A stretch of 64,000 nt of DNA from Incurvaria masculella (Eukaryota; Arthropoda; Insecta; Lepidoptera; Incurvariidae): contig OX335655.1 in assembly GCA_946894095.1 (NCBI GenBank), forward strand, positions 8,370,001-8,434,000, written 5' to 3'. The notes beneath the pieces are model-generated. The model ran no database searches. It was not told the origin of the DNA and was given only the letters and a program-made list of their open reading frames with translations. Shown piece by piece: positions 1 to 11,069 of the stretch. Each line of letters begins with the position of its first letter. The first letter of the stretch is position 1. The position numbers were made by a program, and so were the translations under genes.

Positions 1-135
1 TATTAACTGTGCAATAAAAGTAAGTTCCTAGCATGGCCCCGAGTTCCCATGAGGTGTGCTGGGCTAATATTATGACAGTAACCATTAACCATTAACCACC
101 TGTAACCATTCATTCAGGTACATAAGTATGCAACA
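1..135 (+). repeat. SINE family A, 3' fragment
   Basis: The 3' portion of the tRNA-derived SINE called family A here. It shows the phrases tcctagcatggc, ggtgtgctgggctaatat and the end motif attcaggtacataa, which recur in the copies at 25391-25815 and 60400-60705. An ATTAACC-type short repetition near 80-100 is a local expansion. The left end is cut by the window edge. Confidence 0.6.
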
Positions 136-1247
136 GAAAAAGATAACGTGGTTTAAAAGTGTAGGCGGTTCAGTAAAGTCTTAAGAGATGGAAATAATAA
201 GGAAGAGGAATAAAATTCAATTTTATATCATATGTTTTTTATTTATTTTTAACTCATGTTGCATGCGTGTAGGTACCAACCACGCCCCACCACACAGAAT
301 AATTTGTGTTTTCAAACTATTCGCATTGAATGCATGCTCTTCAAAATACCGAACCATCGGATTCTAAAAACACCAATTTTAAATTTTACAAAAAAAATTA
401 AGTGTCAACCAGGTCTAACGCGAACAGCCGTGGTGCACTGCTACGTTTATTTTCGCTAATCAATGAAAATTTAATTTGAATATCTCTAAGGGCAGATATA
501 AATGGTGTTCTCACTGTAATATTCACTTAGCACAACTAATTTTCATTGTGATTCCACAAATTTTCCCTGCATAAATATACGTTTCACACCTATCCTAGGG
601 AAGTGAAGGTTATTTCATCGTTTATAGTTAAATGCGTCCAAAAATCCATTGTAAGTATCTTTATCGTAGGAGAAGTATTCTGAAAGCCCCAAGGTAATTT
701 TTTAATTTATTGCATTTAAACTCCCAGCATTATTGTATACTTACAACATTTAAAGTGGACGGAATTAAACCCTAAAGAACTAACTTAATAACTACCGAGT
801 ATGTTTGGCTTAATATTAATTTGTAAAGACAACTTACTATCATTAACTAAATCATTGTATAAACTGTTTTAAATGATTTGTTTGCTGTTGCTTATATAAT
901 ACACAATAATGTAATGACTTTATAAAATATATAAAAAAAATCTAAACTTATCATAAATACTTACTTACATGAAATAATGAGCAAACTTTAATTCCGATTG
1001 CTTTATCGAATTAAAACTAAATTAATTTAAAATAATAAAATGATCTTGGTTTAACTGGACATAAGTATTAGTTTTTGTTAATAAAATCATATTTTTATCG
1101 CATTTTATGGTAACCGAAATAAGTACGTAAGCAATTAATACAAAATGAATTGTTCATGGTACAGCTTAGAAAATTGCGGTGCTGGCATTGAATATTTCTA
1201 TAATAAATATCTTACATTTAATAATAATTTACGTTATGCCTTACCAA
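136..1247. other. AT-rich, no gene seen
   Basis: Low-complexity AT-rich DNA. The only open frame (256-459) is short, lacks splice context and resembles no family I know. Confidence 0.55.
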
Positions 1248-1404
1248 ACCTGCTTTTCACCAAGTGCTGATTGATTTTAATTGACACTTAAAGGGCCTCT
1301 GTTACTAAAGTGCTAATTATCTTGTACTGGTATTGTTTGCGAGATGGTGAGAAAGACCCTTTAATATGAGGATTAAGCTAATCAGTACTTGGTGGAACAG
1401 ACCC
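1248..1404. mobile_element. MITE, 'CACCAAGTACTGATT' family, single unit
   Basis: A short inverted-repeat element. The left end reads caccaagtgctgattgat and the right end aatcagtacttggtgg. The interior shares ttgacacttaaagggcc and atcttgtactggtat with the longer copy at 13164-13440. It has no coding capacity, so it is a non-autonomous DNA element. Confidence 0.7.
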
Positions 1405-2375
1405 TAAGACAAGAGAAAAAAAGCTCTTCTTATTATTTTACATGTCAAATAGGTACGGAATTATACCTTTCTCTTTATTGATTCAGTTATTACCACATCC
1501 CTGGCGACAGCGAGCATGGAAGAACAGCGATAGAAACTAATTCGTTTGGGGGTAGCGTAGTCATTAAAACGTGTATCGCTTAAGAATTCGTGATACGCAA
1601 CACTGAACGTTTGTTACACGAAATAGCGTCCTGTGAAGCTCTTATGTGTTTTCATAGGTGCCGTTGGAACTCGAGAAAGTCAAAACCTAGTGAGCGAATT
1701 CGTAAGGGAACTGACTCACCGGCGCTACCGGCATTTGTATGTAAAAGTGGCTACGCCGCCCCCGTACAAACGAGGTCAACGTTCAGAGCCGAGAGGGAAT
1801 TATTTTGTTCTATGACTTTTGTCTTAAAAATAAAAAATGGCATCCGCCTCAAAAATTCAAAACTTCTACATAATGTATAACCCCCTTTCGGCTCTGATGA
1901 CGCGTACAGATATTTTCAATCTAATTTAGTGTATATTTTTCTACGAATGTTTAAATGCTGCTTCAAAGTAAACAATTATACTCTATACATACTTCGTTGC
2001 TTTTCTCGAATATGAATTTACAACCCTAGATATGAGCGCTTGTTGGCGATATAACTCACAAAGTTACATACATATCCAATAGTCGGACTATGTCTGTGAA
2101 ATGAGGTCTGGCTCTGCATCGATTGTGCCAATATGCTATTCGGTAGGTACCCCTTGAATGTAGGTTGCCCCAGGCTCTGACGCCGTAGAAGGTATCGACT
2201 GGTCATTAAAAACCGCCATATATGGTTCAATTAAAATTAAGAACAACCCCATTCTTGTGTATTATTTGCGGACCCGCTGTCAGAATCCATTACGCCTACA
2301 ATTACTGTCGCATTATCCTCCAATAATTACACTTTAGACGCGGTTACCCAGCTTAATGCCCAATACGTGACCCAT
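1405..2375. other. Intergenic; contains a block shared with 36311-36343
   Basis: No convincing gene. GC content rises at 1640-1800, where two overlapping short frames are open (1590-1880 and 1633-1815). The stretch taaaagtggctacgccgccc at 1743-1762 has a close match at 36311-36330, so this is probably an interspersed repeat rather than an exon. Confidence 0.5.
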
Positions 2376-2385
2376 TTTATTTATT
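2376..2385 (-). terminator. Polyadenylation signals of the 2574-3362 gene
   Basis: On the minus strand two overlapping AATAAA hexamers (AATAAATAAA) lie about 190 bp past the TAA stop of the secreted-protein gene. This is a normal distance for an insect 3' UTR, but cleavage cannot be seen from sequence. Confidence 0.55.
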
Positions 2386-2573
2386 CTTGCCTCTCAACAA
2401 CACCCTCTCGGCACGTATCGAACGGCCAAGGTGTGTTCCAGTTTACCGCCCGCCAATTTCGATCGGCATCTTTGCACATTGTGATGATACTAACTTAAAT
2501 AAATACCGACTTTAAACAATACTTCTGGGAACACGGAGGGCGCCATTCAAACAAGATAACAATCCCTTACGCT

Positions 2574-3362
2574 TTACGGATAAAAGTTCTGCAGGGCGTC
2601 GGAGTAGAGGGAATTGTAGGAGTCGCGGAGGACGAAGACGTTGTCGTTCGGTTTCCCGTTGAACACGTACGGGCCCTTGAGGTTGGTGACTTTGGAGGGC
2701 GTCGGGGGCTTTCTCGGGGGCTTGTAGGCGTCGTAGGCGGGCTGCGGGCGGTAGGCGGGGCCAGGCGCGGGCGCGGCGCCGTAGCCGTACGGGTCCGCCG
2801 GGTAGGCGGGCGGGCCGGCCCACTCGTACACGTTGGTCGGCTTGCCGTTGGACACGAAGTCGACCGGCACGTTGATGAAGGGGTCGACCTGCGGCGGCGC
2901 GACCGGCATGCCGAGGCTCGGCGGCTGCGACACGTAGCCGAGCCCCGGCACGAACATGTACGGCGTCGGGGGCAGCCGGATGTAGAAGATCGGCGAGTTG
3001 TCGTACTGCAGCGAGTTGATGCTCTCGCCGGCGTAGTTGTTCTTGTTCTTCTGAGGGCGGCGGCGCGCGGGGATCGTGCGCGAGAGGTCGTCGTCGTCGA
3101 CGTTGTCGTCGTTGACGGCGAAGGTGACGTCGTCGTCGTCCTCGCCGTAGTCGAGGCCGGAGGAGAGGAAGGAGGGGAAGTAGCCGAGGAGGTTGAGGGC
3201 CTTGTTGCGGCGGGCGGAGGGGCGCTGCGGCTCGGCGGGAGCGTCATCCTGCCGGAAGAGGGCGGTGAGGCGGTTGTCGCGAGCGGTGGGAGCGGCGGCG
3301 ACGTGCAGCGCCACACACAGGAGGCACGCGGCGGCGACCAGCGACCGGCTCGTCGTGTCCAT
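2574..3362 (-). CDS. Secreted proline-rich protein of unknown function
   Basis: A 262-residue frame whose GC-rich codon use stands out from the AT-rich surroundings. Residues 1-24 form a signal peptide: hydrophobic core VAAACLLCVALHVAAA, likely cut after AAA. Then come a basic/Ala/Pro segment (36-54, with ARRNK), a very acidic block (71-92, DYGEDDDD and DDNVDDDD), a basic stretch (98-108, PARRRPQKNKN), a hydrophobic proline segment SPIFYIRLPPTPYMFVPGLG at 123-142, and a Pro/Tyr/Ala-rich tail. NGKP occurs twice (172-175 and 235-238), each near a V/Y-rich stretch. There are no cysteines after the signal peptide, so it is not a disulphide-fold toxin or hormone. The composition suggests an extracellular matrix, cuticle or chorion-like protein; that is inference and I recognise no named family. 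The ATG at 3362 is chosen because it gives the signal peptide and sits 10 nt after a splice acceptor. Other frames here, up to 249 residues, are Ser/Thr/Arg-rich shadows. Confidence 0.88.
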   Translation of the reverse strand: MDTTSRSLVAAACLLCVALHVAAAPTARDNRLTALFRQDDAPAEPQRPSARRNKALNLLGYFPSFLSSGLDYGEDDDDVTFAVNDDNVDDDDLSRTIPARRRPQKNKNNYAGESINSLQYDNSPIFYIRLPPTPYMFVPGLGYVSQPPSLGMPVAPPQVDPFINVPVDFVSNGKPTNVYEWAGPPAYPADPYGYGAAPAPGPAYRPQPAYDAYKPPRKPPTPSKVTNLKGPYVFNGKPNDNVFVLRDSYNSLYSDALQNFYP

Positions 3363-3390
3363 CGTGCGGCTTCTGCAATAACAGACGGCT
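3363..3390 (-). promoter_or_regulatory. 3' splice site in the 5' UTR of the secreted-protein gene
   Basis: Read on the minus strand, ctgttattgcag is followed by AAGCCGCACG and then the ATG at 3362. An acceptor so close to the start implies one or more non-coding first exons further right on the minus strand, so the promoter is probably not immediately upstream. Confidence 0.6.
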
Positions 3391-5190
3391 CACGTTACTA
3401 TTTATCGCGAAGATGTGAAACTTTACCATGAAATTGGTGTCGGGAAACAATTTAAGCCAATTTGTGGCACGAAATAAAAGATGTGAATATGCAAGTTCAA
3501 TTCGCGCTCGAGACGCTTTCTCTGGGAGGCCGATCATTCTAATTGGGTAATATCATGCAATGTCGTAGCGATGGATTTACTATCTTATACGCTAATTTAA
3601 ATTAGTCTCAACAGAAAAAGTCATTTGACGAGATTATGAAATGTATAGAAATTGATATTTTTGAAAAACACGAAATCTCAATTCGGGGGAAGCTGTAAAC
3701 ATGTGATCCTTTCTGCTGTAGTTTAAATCGAAGTTTTATTTTATTTCCTCGTATTCTTGGCTCTATGAATACTGTCTTTATTAAGTAAAATAAACCGGAG
3801 TCTGAAGATACAATTCTTTGAATTGACGTGAAAGAGCTACTCCACCCAATTTTAACTTCACACACTTCTCCACACTATTCACTATAAATAAATACTATTT
3901 CGTTATTTTTTAACATAATCAGTTAGGTGTATAATTAAAGGATCTCTACATGTTGTAATAATTGCATAGTAACTGCGAGTTGTAGTATCAGATTTCACGT
4001 AATCAGCACCTACTCTGTAAGTAAGTGGAATGTAAGTGGTACGCAATAAAAAGATAAGAAAAATGTTAACCTTGTTTAATATGAATAAAATAATATTCAT
4101 GGAATGTGGAAATTCCGGAGAGAATTACTCGGGTTAGGCGGTAACTAATGGAGTATCAGCTTACCCTGGTGACTCAGTGGAACGCAACGCACTGGAAAGA
4201 GTATAAAACAAGAACTCTGCATCATTACATTTTGTCCGTCATTATGAGTTGTCCGTGTGCTTACTGTTGGTGTACCTATAAATAAATAAATAAAAAATAA
4301 ATAAAAAATTAATAAATTACATTATTTTTTTCCAAAATTAAATGTGTATATAGTTACAGGTTGTTTACCTGTTAGGTTTACAGTTAGGTTAACTGGAATT
4401 ATGTGCGTTTGGTCGGGTATATACATGGTAATTTTCTACCAATCTATATTTTGTATGACTTCATCAATTTATATGACAGATATATAAAAAATTTTTTTGT
4501 GGAAACGAAGTAAGTTGCATATAAGATACTTTATCACACCTGTGACGTATTCCCAGGTGAATATCTACACTTCTCAATAGGTACATATATCTGTATACGT
4601 ATATGTGCATCGCTGGATAGTGGTGGATATAAAAGTGAAGTACATTTTTTTCCGAGACAGATCCATACATAATCTACTATTCAATGTGACAGGGTTATAA
4701 ATATGCGAACACACATTAGGAGGTTTATTGAAAATATCAAATTTTCTTCCATCTATATGCCGTATTTTATACTTTTCTAGGCAATGCTTATAGAAACCGT
4801 TCCTAGCCTCGAGTGAGCGGGGCGACGACGGTGCAGTCAACAGCAAGACACGTTACATCGAGTTAATAATTGTAGGTTGGTGTAACGATTGCTAATTAAT
4901 TTGTGTAGATAAATTATGGTACACGAATGAGGCGTTGGAAATTCAATTCGCCGCGTAATTATCCTAATGGACAGAAATAAGTGCTACTACGGTGCTGAAG
5001 TTTTTAAAGTAGTTTGGTAGAAGATATAAATAATTTAAGGCTGTACTAACATTGTTTGGGAACATATACAGCCGTATTCAGAGTGGGCGAACTAACTATG
5101 GTTAGTCCGGTGCTAATCTGGTACTATGATTTGACAGGTTCTCTCTGAATACTTTGTAGGCTTCACACCAGACTGCCGGATCTGTCTTTT
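3391..5190. other. AT-rich DNA upstream of the secreted-protein gene
   Basis: Probably the first intron or upstream region of the minus-strand gene. A GACTCAGTGG box-A-like motif near 4169 points to an old SINE. Short AT-rich frames at 3608-3865 and 4574-4846 look like chance. A GC bump at 4800-4850 could be regulatory, but I see no definite site. Confidence 0.45.
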
Positions 5191-5194
5191 TGGC

Positions 5195-5265
5195 AATAAA
5201 GATCATGGGTGCCATTTCTGGCTCCCGAGCTCCGATATTAGGTCTCAGGGTAGCCAGAGGTTGAC
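5195..5265. repeat. Interspersed repeat matching 60795-60845
   Basis: The phrase atcatgggtgccatttctgg and the following ctcccgagct occur in inverted, slightly changed form near 60800-60835. Two diverged copies of the same unclassified repeat. Confidence 0.5.
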
Positions 5266-5639
5266 TACTGTCAACCTTGTTTGACCCAAATGTGCTTCAA
5301 ATAATGAGCTTATCTAGCTATTTCTGGAAAGCAATCATTTAACATATGTTAGCGGGTACATCAGTAGTCATGTTTGCCAAAAAATTTGATATTTTGTTTT
5401 GTACGTCTTAAACAAAAAGGTTCTTCCCATATTTGTGTGTGAGGTTATCAACGAAAATGTGTAGGGACGTCGAATTGTTTTGACCGTAAAACATTAATTT
5501 TTTTATTGAGGTCACACAACGATTTACCGAAAAAAAATCTGGATATTCGTCCGAAGCAGGATTAAAACCGGAGACCTTCGGAGATCTTTGATGAGCGAAG
5601 CATTGTGTCTTCAGAATTGAATTAGTTGGCTAACGTGAT

Positions 5640-5705
5640 TGTCTGGATAGCTCAGCGGTAGAGTAGCGGACATGTAGCTAATCCAAAGCTATCAGATTCT
5701 AATAC
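5640..5705 (+). repeat. tRNA-like SINE head
   Basis: ggatagctcagcggtagag contains a perfect RNA polymerase III box A (TAGCTCAGCGG). The box B expected about 45 nt later is degraded, and no tRNA cloverleaf can be drawn. Immediately left (5555-5580) an inverted box-B-like sequence suggests a second, oppositely oriented fragment. Confidence 0.5.
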
Positions 5706-8503
5706 AGCTGTCGTTGTATTACCTACAATTAATAAGATAATGTTAATACATATCGTATTCATTAAATACATAATCAAATAAAAACATATTTCTATCTCTA
5801 TTGCTTTGAGATATATGCCAAGGAATATTTAATTAACGTTTGAACCATAAGTCCTAAACATCCCGTACATGGACTTTGCTATCTAAACTTGTTTTTTGTA
5901 TTTTTATTATAAAACGAACTTAATAACACAACGTTCGCTGTTCTATATTATATACGCATCATGAAAATTATTACATCGTTAAAAATCATTAAAGTCCGTC
6001 AACTATGCAGATTTAATCTATTTATTAATTTTATATTATTATCTTAAGCCTGTATCGAACAGTAACGTGCAGTATGCAATTAAAGTATTTAATGAGTAAA
6101 TATGTATAAGCCCACGTCCGCAGTGAACCGAAATGCAGTGAGTCGAGTCAGGGCCGGATTATCCATAAGGCAGTGTAAGCACTGTCTAGGGGCCTCGCAT
6201 CAAGGGGTCGCGTCAATCGAGTGAAAATTTATTTTTAATATTTGTATTGGGTAGGGTTTCCAAGCCGGATGCATTTTTATTAACTACTCGGGTGGATAGG
6301 ATGAAAGTGTGTAGACCGACGTGGACCTCAGCAGTGTTTTTATTGCCAGGTGGCAAGAAGTTATAAAAAGATAAAAGGGGCCCCGAGAATTGACATGGCT
6401 AATCCTGCCCTGAGTCGAGTATGTCAAGACCTCAATCAATCAAGATAAGCGCCGCGGTGGCGGGCGACGTACAACTTGTCCTCACAGAGCCTACGATGCC
6501 AAATTATTGCATTTATTTGTCATTCAATGCGCAACGGACGGTGTAGTACACTTGTAGCAAACATATTGGGGAAATTCGAACGACTAGTAATGGTCCTATG
6601 AGTGTGGTCATGTATTTTTTATATTTAATTTCCACTTGACAGAAAATATATTCCTAAGTTCCTTTAATTTTGAGGTCAACATTCAAGCTAGAAGCGTATA
6701 TGAAAATGTCGCCAAATGTATCGTGTTTTGACGTTAAAACCAGATACAATTATTGTATGCGAAGCTTCAAATTCTTAACATACTTCTGGTCAGACATTTC
6801 GTATAAAGACTCAAAAGGACGTTTGCGAACTGAAGTTCTAACGTTCCAATATTCTACTTTATTTCAATTTGCTTGGGTTATTATATGACACATGGCTACT
6901 AACACAAATATAGATAGACTGAAGAGATGTAGTGTTCATATTGCAAGAGTCGGCTTATTGTCATGGCTCTGGAATTTTTACTCTTGGAAGCACCATGTTG
7001 TTACGCAAATTAAAGATATCATCGAGATCTACTTTCCTGTCTTATTCAAAGTTATATCATGTCAAACTTGGTGGAAACTTTAAATAATAATTCAATATCT
7101 TAATTTAACGGTTTTATGTTCATTATTGCGTATTTTTTAATTGTGCCTTTTAATGTTATCTAGTCTAAAAAAACCATATCAGTTCGAAAAGTAATCGAAA
7201 AATAACAATAATCGTAAGTAAATTACATTAAGCATTAATATAATTTTATATTTGCGTAATTATAACTCATTATACTTAATGACTATAAAATTTAGATCAT
7301 TTCGGGTCCAACCGTCAGTTATAAGAAAACTTCTTGAGACATCGCTTATTGGAACAGTTTTCTGGCTGTTCCCGTCCGTGTGATTTATTATTTTATCATT
7401 TTATTTGCCTACATGTGCGGGAGCGGACGCAATTTTTCTTTACGGCCGCTCAAGAGGCCACGTTGGTAATTGCAGTAATAACTAACGTTGGCGCCTCGCA
7501 CTACGCAATACTCTCCCGCATTCCAGATATTCTACCTAGTTTTGGATTACAACAAAACAATTTATACCATCTCTTACTCCTCAACTGCCCGAACGAGTTT
7601 TGGTTTTTGCGAACGTAGAGAGGCAACGAGAAAAATCCAGAAAAATAAAACGAAAAATATAGGCTATTTTCTTGTTGTGCGAAAGGGTCTCTTAATTCCA
7701 CGAATTCAGCAATACATCCTATCTATTCGTGTATCTATAACCGCTATCGGTATTTATCGTTTTCGTATAGAACATAAAGATAGCTATTTTTTGAATAATT
7801 GTTTTATGCAATCAAAGAAAATTCAAAATCCATTTTGAACGACAAAATTAAAGTAATGTATTTTTTTATTAAAAAAATATTCTTTCCAGCATCGCGAAAA
7901 TAAATGTTTTTTCAATAAAGTCGCTTTTGCGTATTCGATCCGTTTTATTCTGATGGTTATCGAATAACGTTTAGTTGAGCGAGTGTATCTATATTTTTCG
8001 AAAAAACCTAACCTAACCGTAATTTATAGTGCACGCATCCAATGTTGATACTCTGCCCGTGCGGGCTGAAGGCAAATTGAGACGTCCTGTATCAAGATCG
8101 AGGGTAATTTATGTAATTTATTTAATTCTTGCAGATTGGCCCGCAGGGTATATTGTTCTTTTTACGACTTTTTTCTTAATTTGTTTCAGCGGATACATTC
8201 TCGAGACAATTTTGTAAATTACATTATATCTTTTAACAAAGTAGGTTGTAATGCACGAACTCAAACGTTGAGTTGCCAACGAGACGTAATACATTGGTTG
8301 GCTCATCGGGACACGGTGCGGCGGTGTGAGGTACGGGGTGGGGGGGGTGAGGCGTGGCGGGAGTCAACGACCGGCCTTGCAAGGCCACGAGTCTGCCGCT
8401 TCGTTCCGCGCCCCGCACCCCTCACCCGCGAGACGCCGCGCACCGCTCTTAAGTTATTAAAAAAACCATTCAAAATCGACTCAGTTGCGTATAGAAAACG
8501 GAT
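5706..8503. other. No supported gene
   Basis: AT-rich DNA with short frames of 62-116 codons (for example 6670-6888 and 7488-7838) that have no domain, no biased codon use and no clear splice context. A frame of 153 codons at 8136-8597 runs through a G/C-rich patch (8310-8440) into the MITE that starts at 8504, so it cannot be an intact gene. The patch at 8310-8440 has G-runs on one side and C-runs on the other and could fold or act as a promoter. Confidence 0.45.
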
Positions 8504-9052
8504 TAAGGTGGCCCAACCCGGCGGCCCTAACTCATTCGCGGGCACGGTACAAAACCGTGCTGTTGCGCTCTGGGACCTTCTCTGTTTCAAAAAATAAGAC
8601 AGGCTCCGTGATGAGGAAGATGCAACATGTCCACAAAAAAGACAATGTGCATAGTGTATGATTTGGTAAGATTTACGAAAATTTTAATTTCAAAACGACT
8701 TATAGCTAAAAGTAAACCACGACTGCAGTAGTAAAAAATCGAACAAAAACCAAATAGATTATAAATCTTGATTAAATAGGCTATGTCTGATGACTAATCT
8801 TTTTAAGATGTTTTTACTTTATCATTGCGTAATCCACCTCCAAAGTTATTGTATAAAACGCGCGAAAAATGCGAACTTTCGGACCTTATAACCTAGAAAC
8901 CAAACACAATTTTACAATGCCAATGGTCATCAGACATCTAGTTTGATCAAATAAAGCTATTTTGAGCAAAATTTTGGATCTCTGACAAGAAATATGGGCG
9001 TGATCTTCTTTCCCCTTTTGTATGGGGAGATGAGCGGGATGGGCCACCTTAA
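8504..9052. mobile_element. piggyBac-type MITE with TTAA ends
   Basis: The left end reads TTAAGGTGGCCCAACCCGGC and the right end, reverse-complemented, TTAAGGTGGCCCATCCCGCT. The inverted repeat is flanked by TTAA on both sides, the target duplication of piggyBac-like elements. The roughly 549-bp interior has no transposase frame, so the element is non-autonomous. Confidence 0.75.
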
Positions 9053-9918
9053 AGGAGTACGAGTATATACTACTCTTAAAATCCTGATAATGTTGTTATA
9101 TTTAATGATTTTTTAGGAGCATGGATCACAGACCCCGAATTAATTTGTAGTAGTAATCTAAGGAAAAGTCATATAATTTAATAATCCTCGGGTGGACAAG
9201 GCAATAGCATTCATAAAAAATACTAGCTGAGTGATTTATAGAATTTTTTAAAATAGTCTACACAACTATTTATGCATTAGAAGCAGCACAAAAAAAAAAT
9301 GGTGGACAGGCGGATGGACGGACAAATTATTTGTATTAATAGAACGTTAGAAAATATGGTCAACATTTATATAAAAATATGCGCAAGCGAATATAAAATA
9401 ATATGTAATCACAGTCACGATTAAAATATGGTCTAAATACAAACAAGAAGAAACCTGCGCGTTGCTGTCTTTCTTACCATGGATGTAAAAACATGAAGTG
9501 ACGAGAGATATTCATAGTTCGCTATTGTACTGGATATGTCGCCGGAAATGTAAGAAAATATGTGAGGCGATTTCATCAATTCTCCACCAATCAGAAGCGT
9601 GTACCTTCTGCATTCTTACTGGGTAGATTTTTTCTGTTTGGTGTAGAATGGATGGAAATCCCTGCGATTTTTTTTATCACATTTTACGCCGGTTCAGCCC
9701 AACCCATAACCATAATCGGTTTGTATGGATTTCAAGTTGTAAAAAATTTTAAACTCTCAGTGACGATATGATATTGTATTACTTTAGATTTCAATATATT
9801 TTTTTGTTTTCGCATAAATATATCACAGAGTCACGTGCGTACTCAACAATACTACCGGTTCATATGACATTTGCTTGTCGAAGCAAAAGTAAGCATGTCA
9901 TGTCTCAAGTCCATTTCT

Positions 9919-10227
9919 TTTTTAGGGTTCCGTAACCAAAGGGTGAAAACGGAACCCCATTACTAAGCCTCCGCTGTCCGTCCGTCCGTCCGTCCGTCCA
10001 TCCGTCTGTCACAGGGCTGTATCTCATGAACCGTAATAGGTAGGCAGCTGTAATTTTCAGAGAGTGTGTATTTATTTTGCCGCTATAACAACAAATAGGT
10101 AAAATAAAAAAAATATAAAAATAAAAGGGGTGCCCCATACAAAAACCACGATGTTTTTGTGTTAAATCTTCTACGATGGTACGGAACCTTTTGTGTGCGA
10201 GTCCGACTCGCACTTGGCCGGTTTTTT
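9919..10227 (+). repeat. Family B interspersed repeat, full length
   Basis: A roughly 300-bp repeat running from tttagggttccgtaacc through runs of GTCC and cacagggctgtatctcatg to gagtccgactcgcacttgg and ccggttttt. Other copies lie at 46978-47303 and 63198-63497 (plus) and 21768-22142 and 29978-30522 (minus). It holds no gene; the open frames here come from the GTCC run read on the minus strand (DGWTDGRTDG). The mechanism of spread is not evident: no target duplication or RNA polymerase III box was identified. Confidence 0.8.
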
Positions 10228-10574
10228 ACAATTATTTTTCCTTGGATTCACAATTTACGTTTTGGTTCAAACGCTTTTAACATAGTGGATTGAATACTTC
10301 TGAAACAAATGGCTGATAATTTTGCAGCATTATTAAATGAAATCCACGTTTAGATAGATTTTATAATTACTTTCAGTGCATTGCATGCATATTTAATTAA
10401 ATAACGCTAATGTAGGTTGTCAATAATATTTTTATTATGCCTAAATTATGGCAGCTGGTACTTTTTATACCATTATTTCCGTAACGAATAATTGTAATTC
10501 TATTGGAAATTGAATATTCCGAAACACTTTTGAGATTTGTAGGTAACAATAAAAATTGTTTTGACTTCAGAACA

Positions 10575-10797
10575 AGATTGACTTATTACGAATCCGTCCA
10601 TCCGTCCGTCCGTCTGTCACAGGGCTGCATCTCATGGATCGTAATGGGTAGGCAGCCGAAATGTTTACAGAGTGTAAATTCATTTTGCCACTATAACAAC
10701 AAATAGGTGAAAAAATAAATAATACAAATTATATTTTTGTGTTAAATTTTGTACGTTGGTACGGAACCCTTCATGTGCCAATTTCGCGCCTGGCCGA
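10575..10797 (+). repeat. Family B interspersed repeat, diverged partial copy
   Basis: Begins inside the GTCC run (atccgtccgtccgtc) and keeps cacagggctgcatctcatg, cactataacaacaaatagg and tacggaaccctt, but its end (gcgcctggccgaggt) is decayed. It lies 350 bp from the intact copy at 9919-10227 in the same orientation. Confidence 0.7.
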
Positions 10798-10890
10798 GGT
10801 TTGAAAGATTTCAAGAGAAATTTTCGAGTTTCGATTTCGAAAGAAATTCAATTTTAATAACAAATAAATGTTTTTTTTCTCCCATATCAG

Positions 10891-11069
10891 TCCTGAAGGT
10901 AAGAATAAAAAAAATGGCGAGATACGCATACCGCATGTGGAGTGTGTGTGTAAGAAGTTTTATTAACATTATGTAAAATAGAAATCTTCATTTATAAGTG
11001 ATCGGTTTCAAAATTAAAAACTATGTTTATTTTTTTATTTTTAGACATTCTTACCAACACGCCAGGGAG
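10891..11069 (+). other. Possible pair of micro-exons (8 and 25 nt)
   Basis: tttttttctcccatatcag precedes TCCTGAAG (10891-10898) and a gtaaga donor. Then tttttttatttttag precedes a 25-nt block (11045-11069) ending at gtatgt. Joined, the 33 nt are open in two frames, one reading PEDILTNTPGR. The signals are good for their length, but AT-rich introns produce such patterns by chance and no flanking exon was found. Confidence 0.15.

Noticed and set aside
2567..3316. 249-codon Ser/Thr/Arg-rich minus frame
   Set aside because: It is the +1 shadow of the secreted-protein exon; no signal peptide and extreme low-complexity composition.
4140..4210. 27-nt minus-strand micro-exon between tactctttccag and gtaagc
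   Set aside because: The block contains a GACTCAGTGG box-A-like motif and is more simply an old SINE head.
8136..8597. 153-codon frame
   Set aside because: Runs across the left boundary of a TTAA MITE, so it cannot be an old intact coding exon.
9905..10213. 102-codon minus frame with DGWTDGRTDG repeats
   Set aside because: Produced by the GTCC/GGAC run of family B; the same peptide appears at every copy (22021-22284, 46961-47173).
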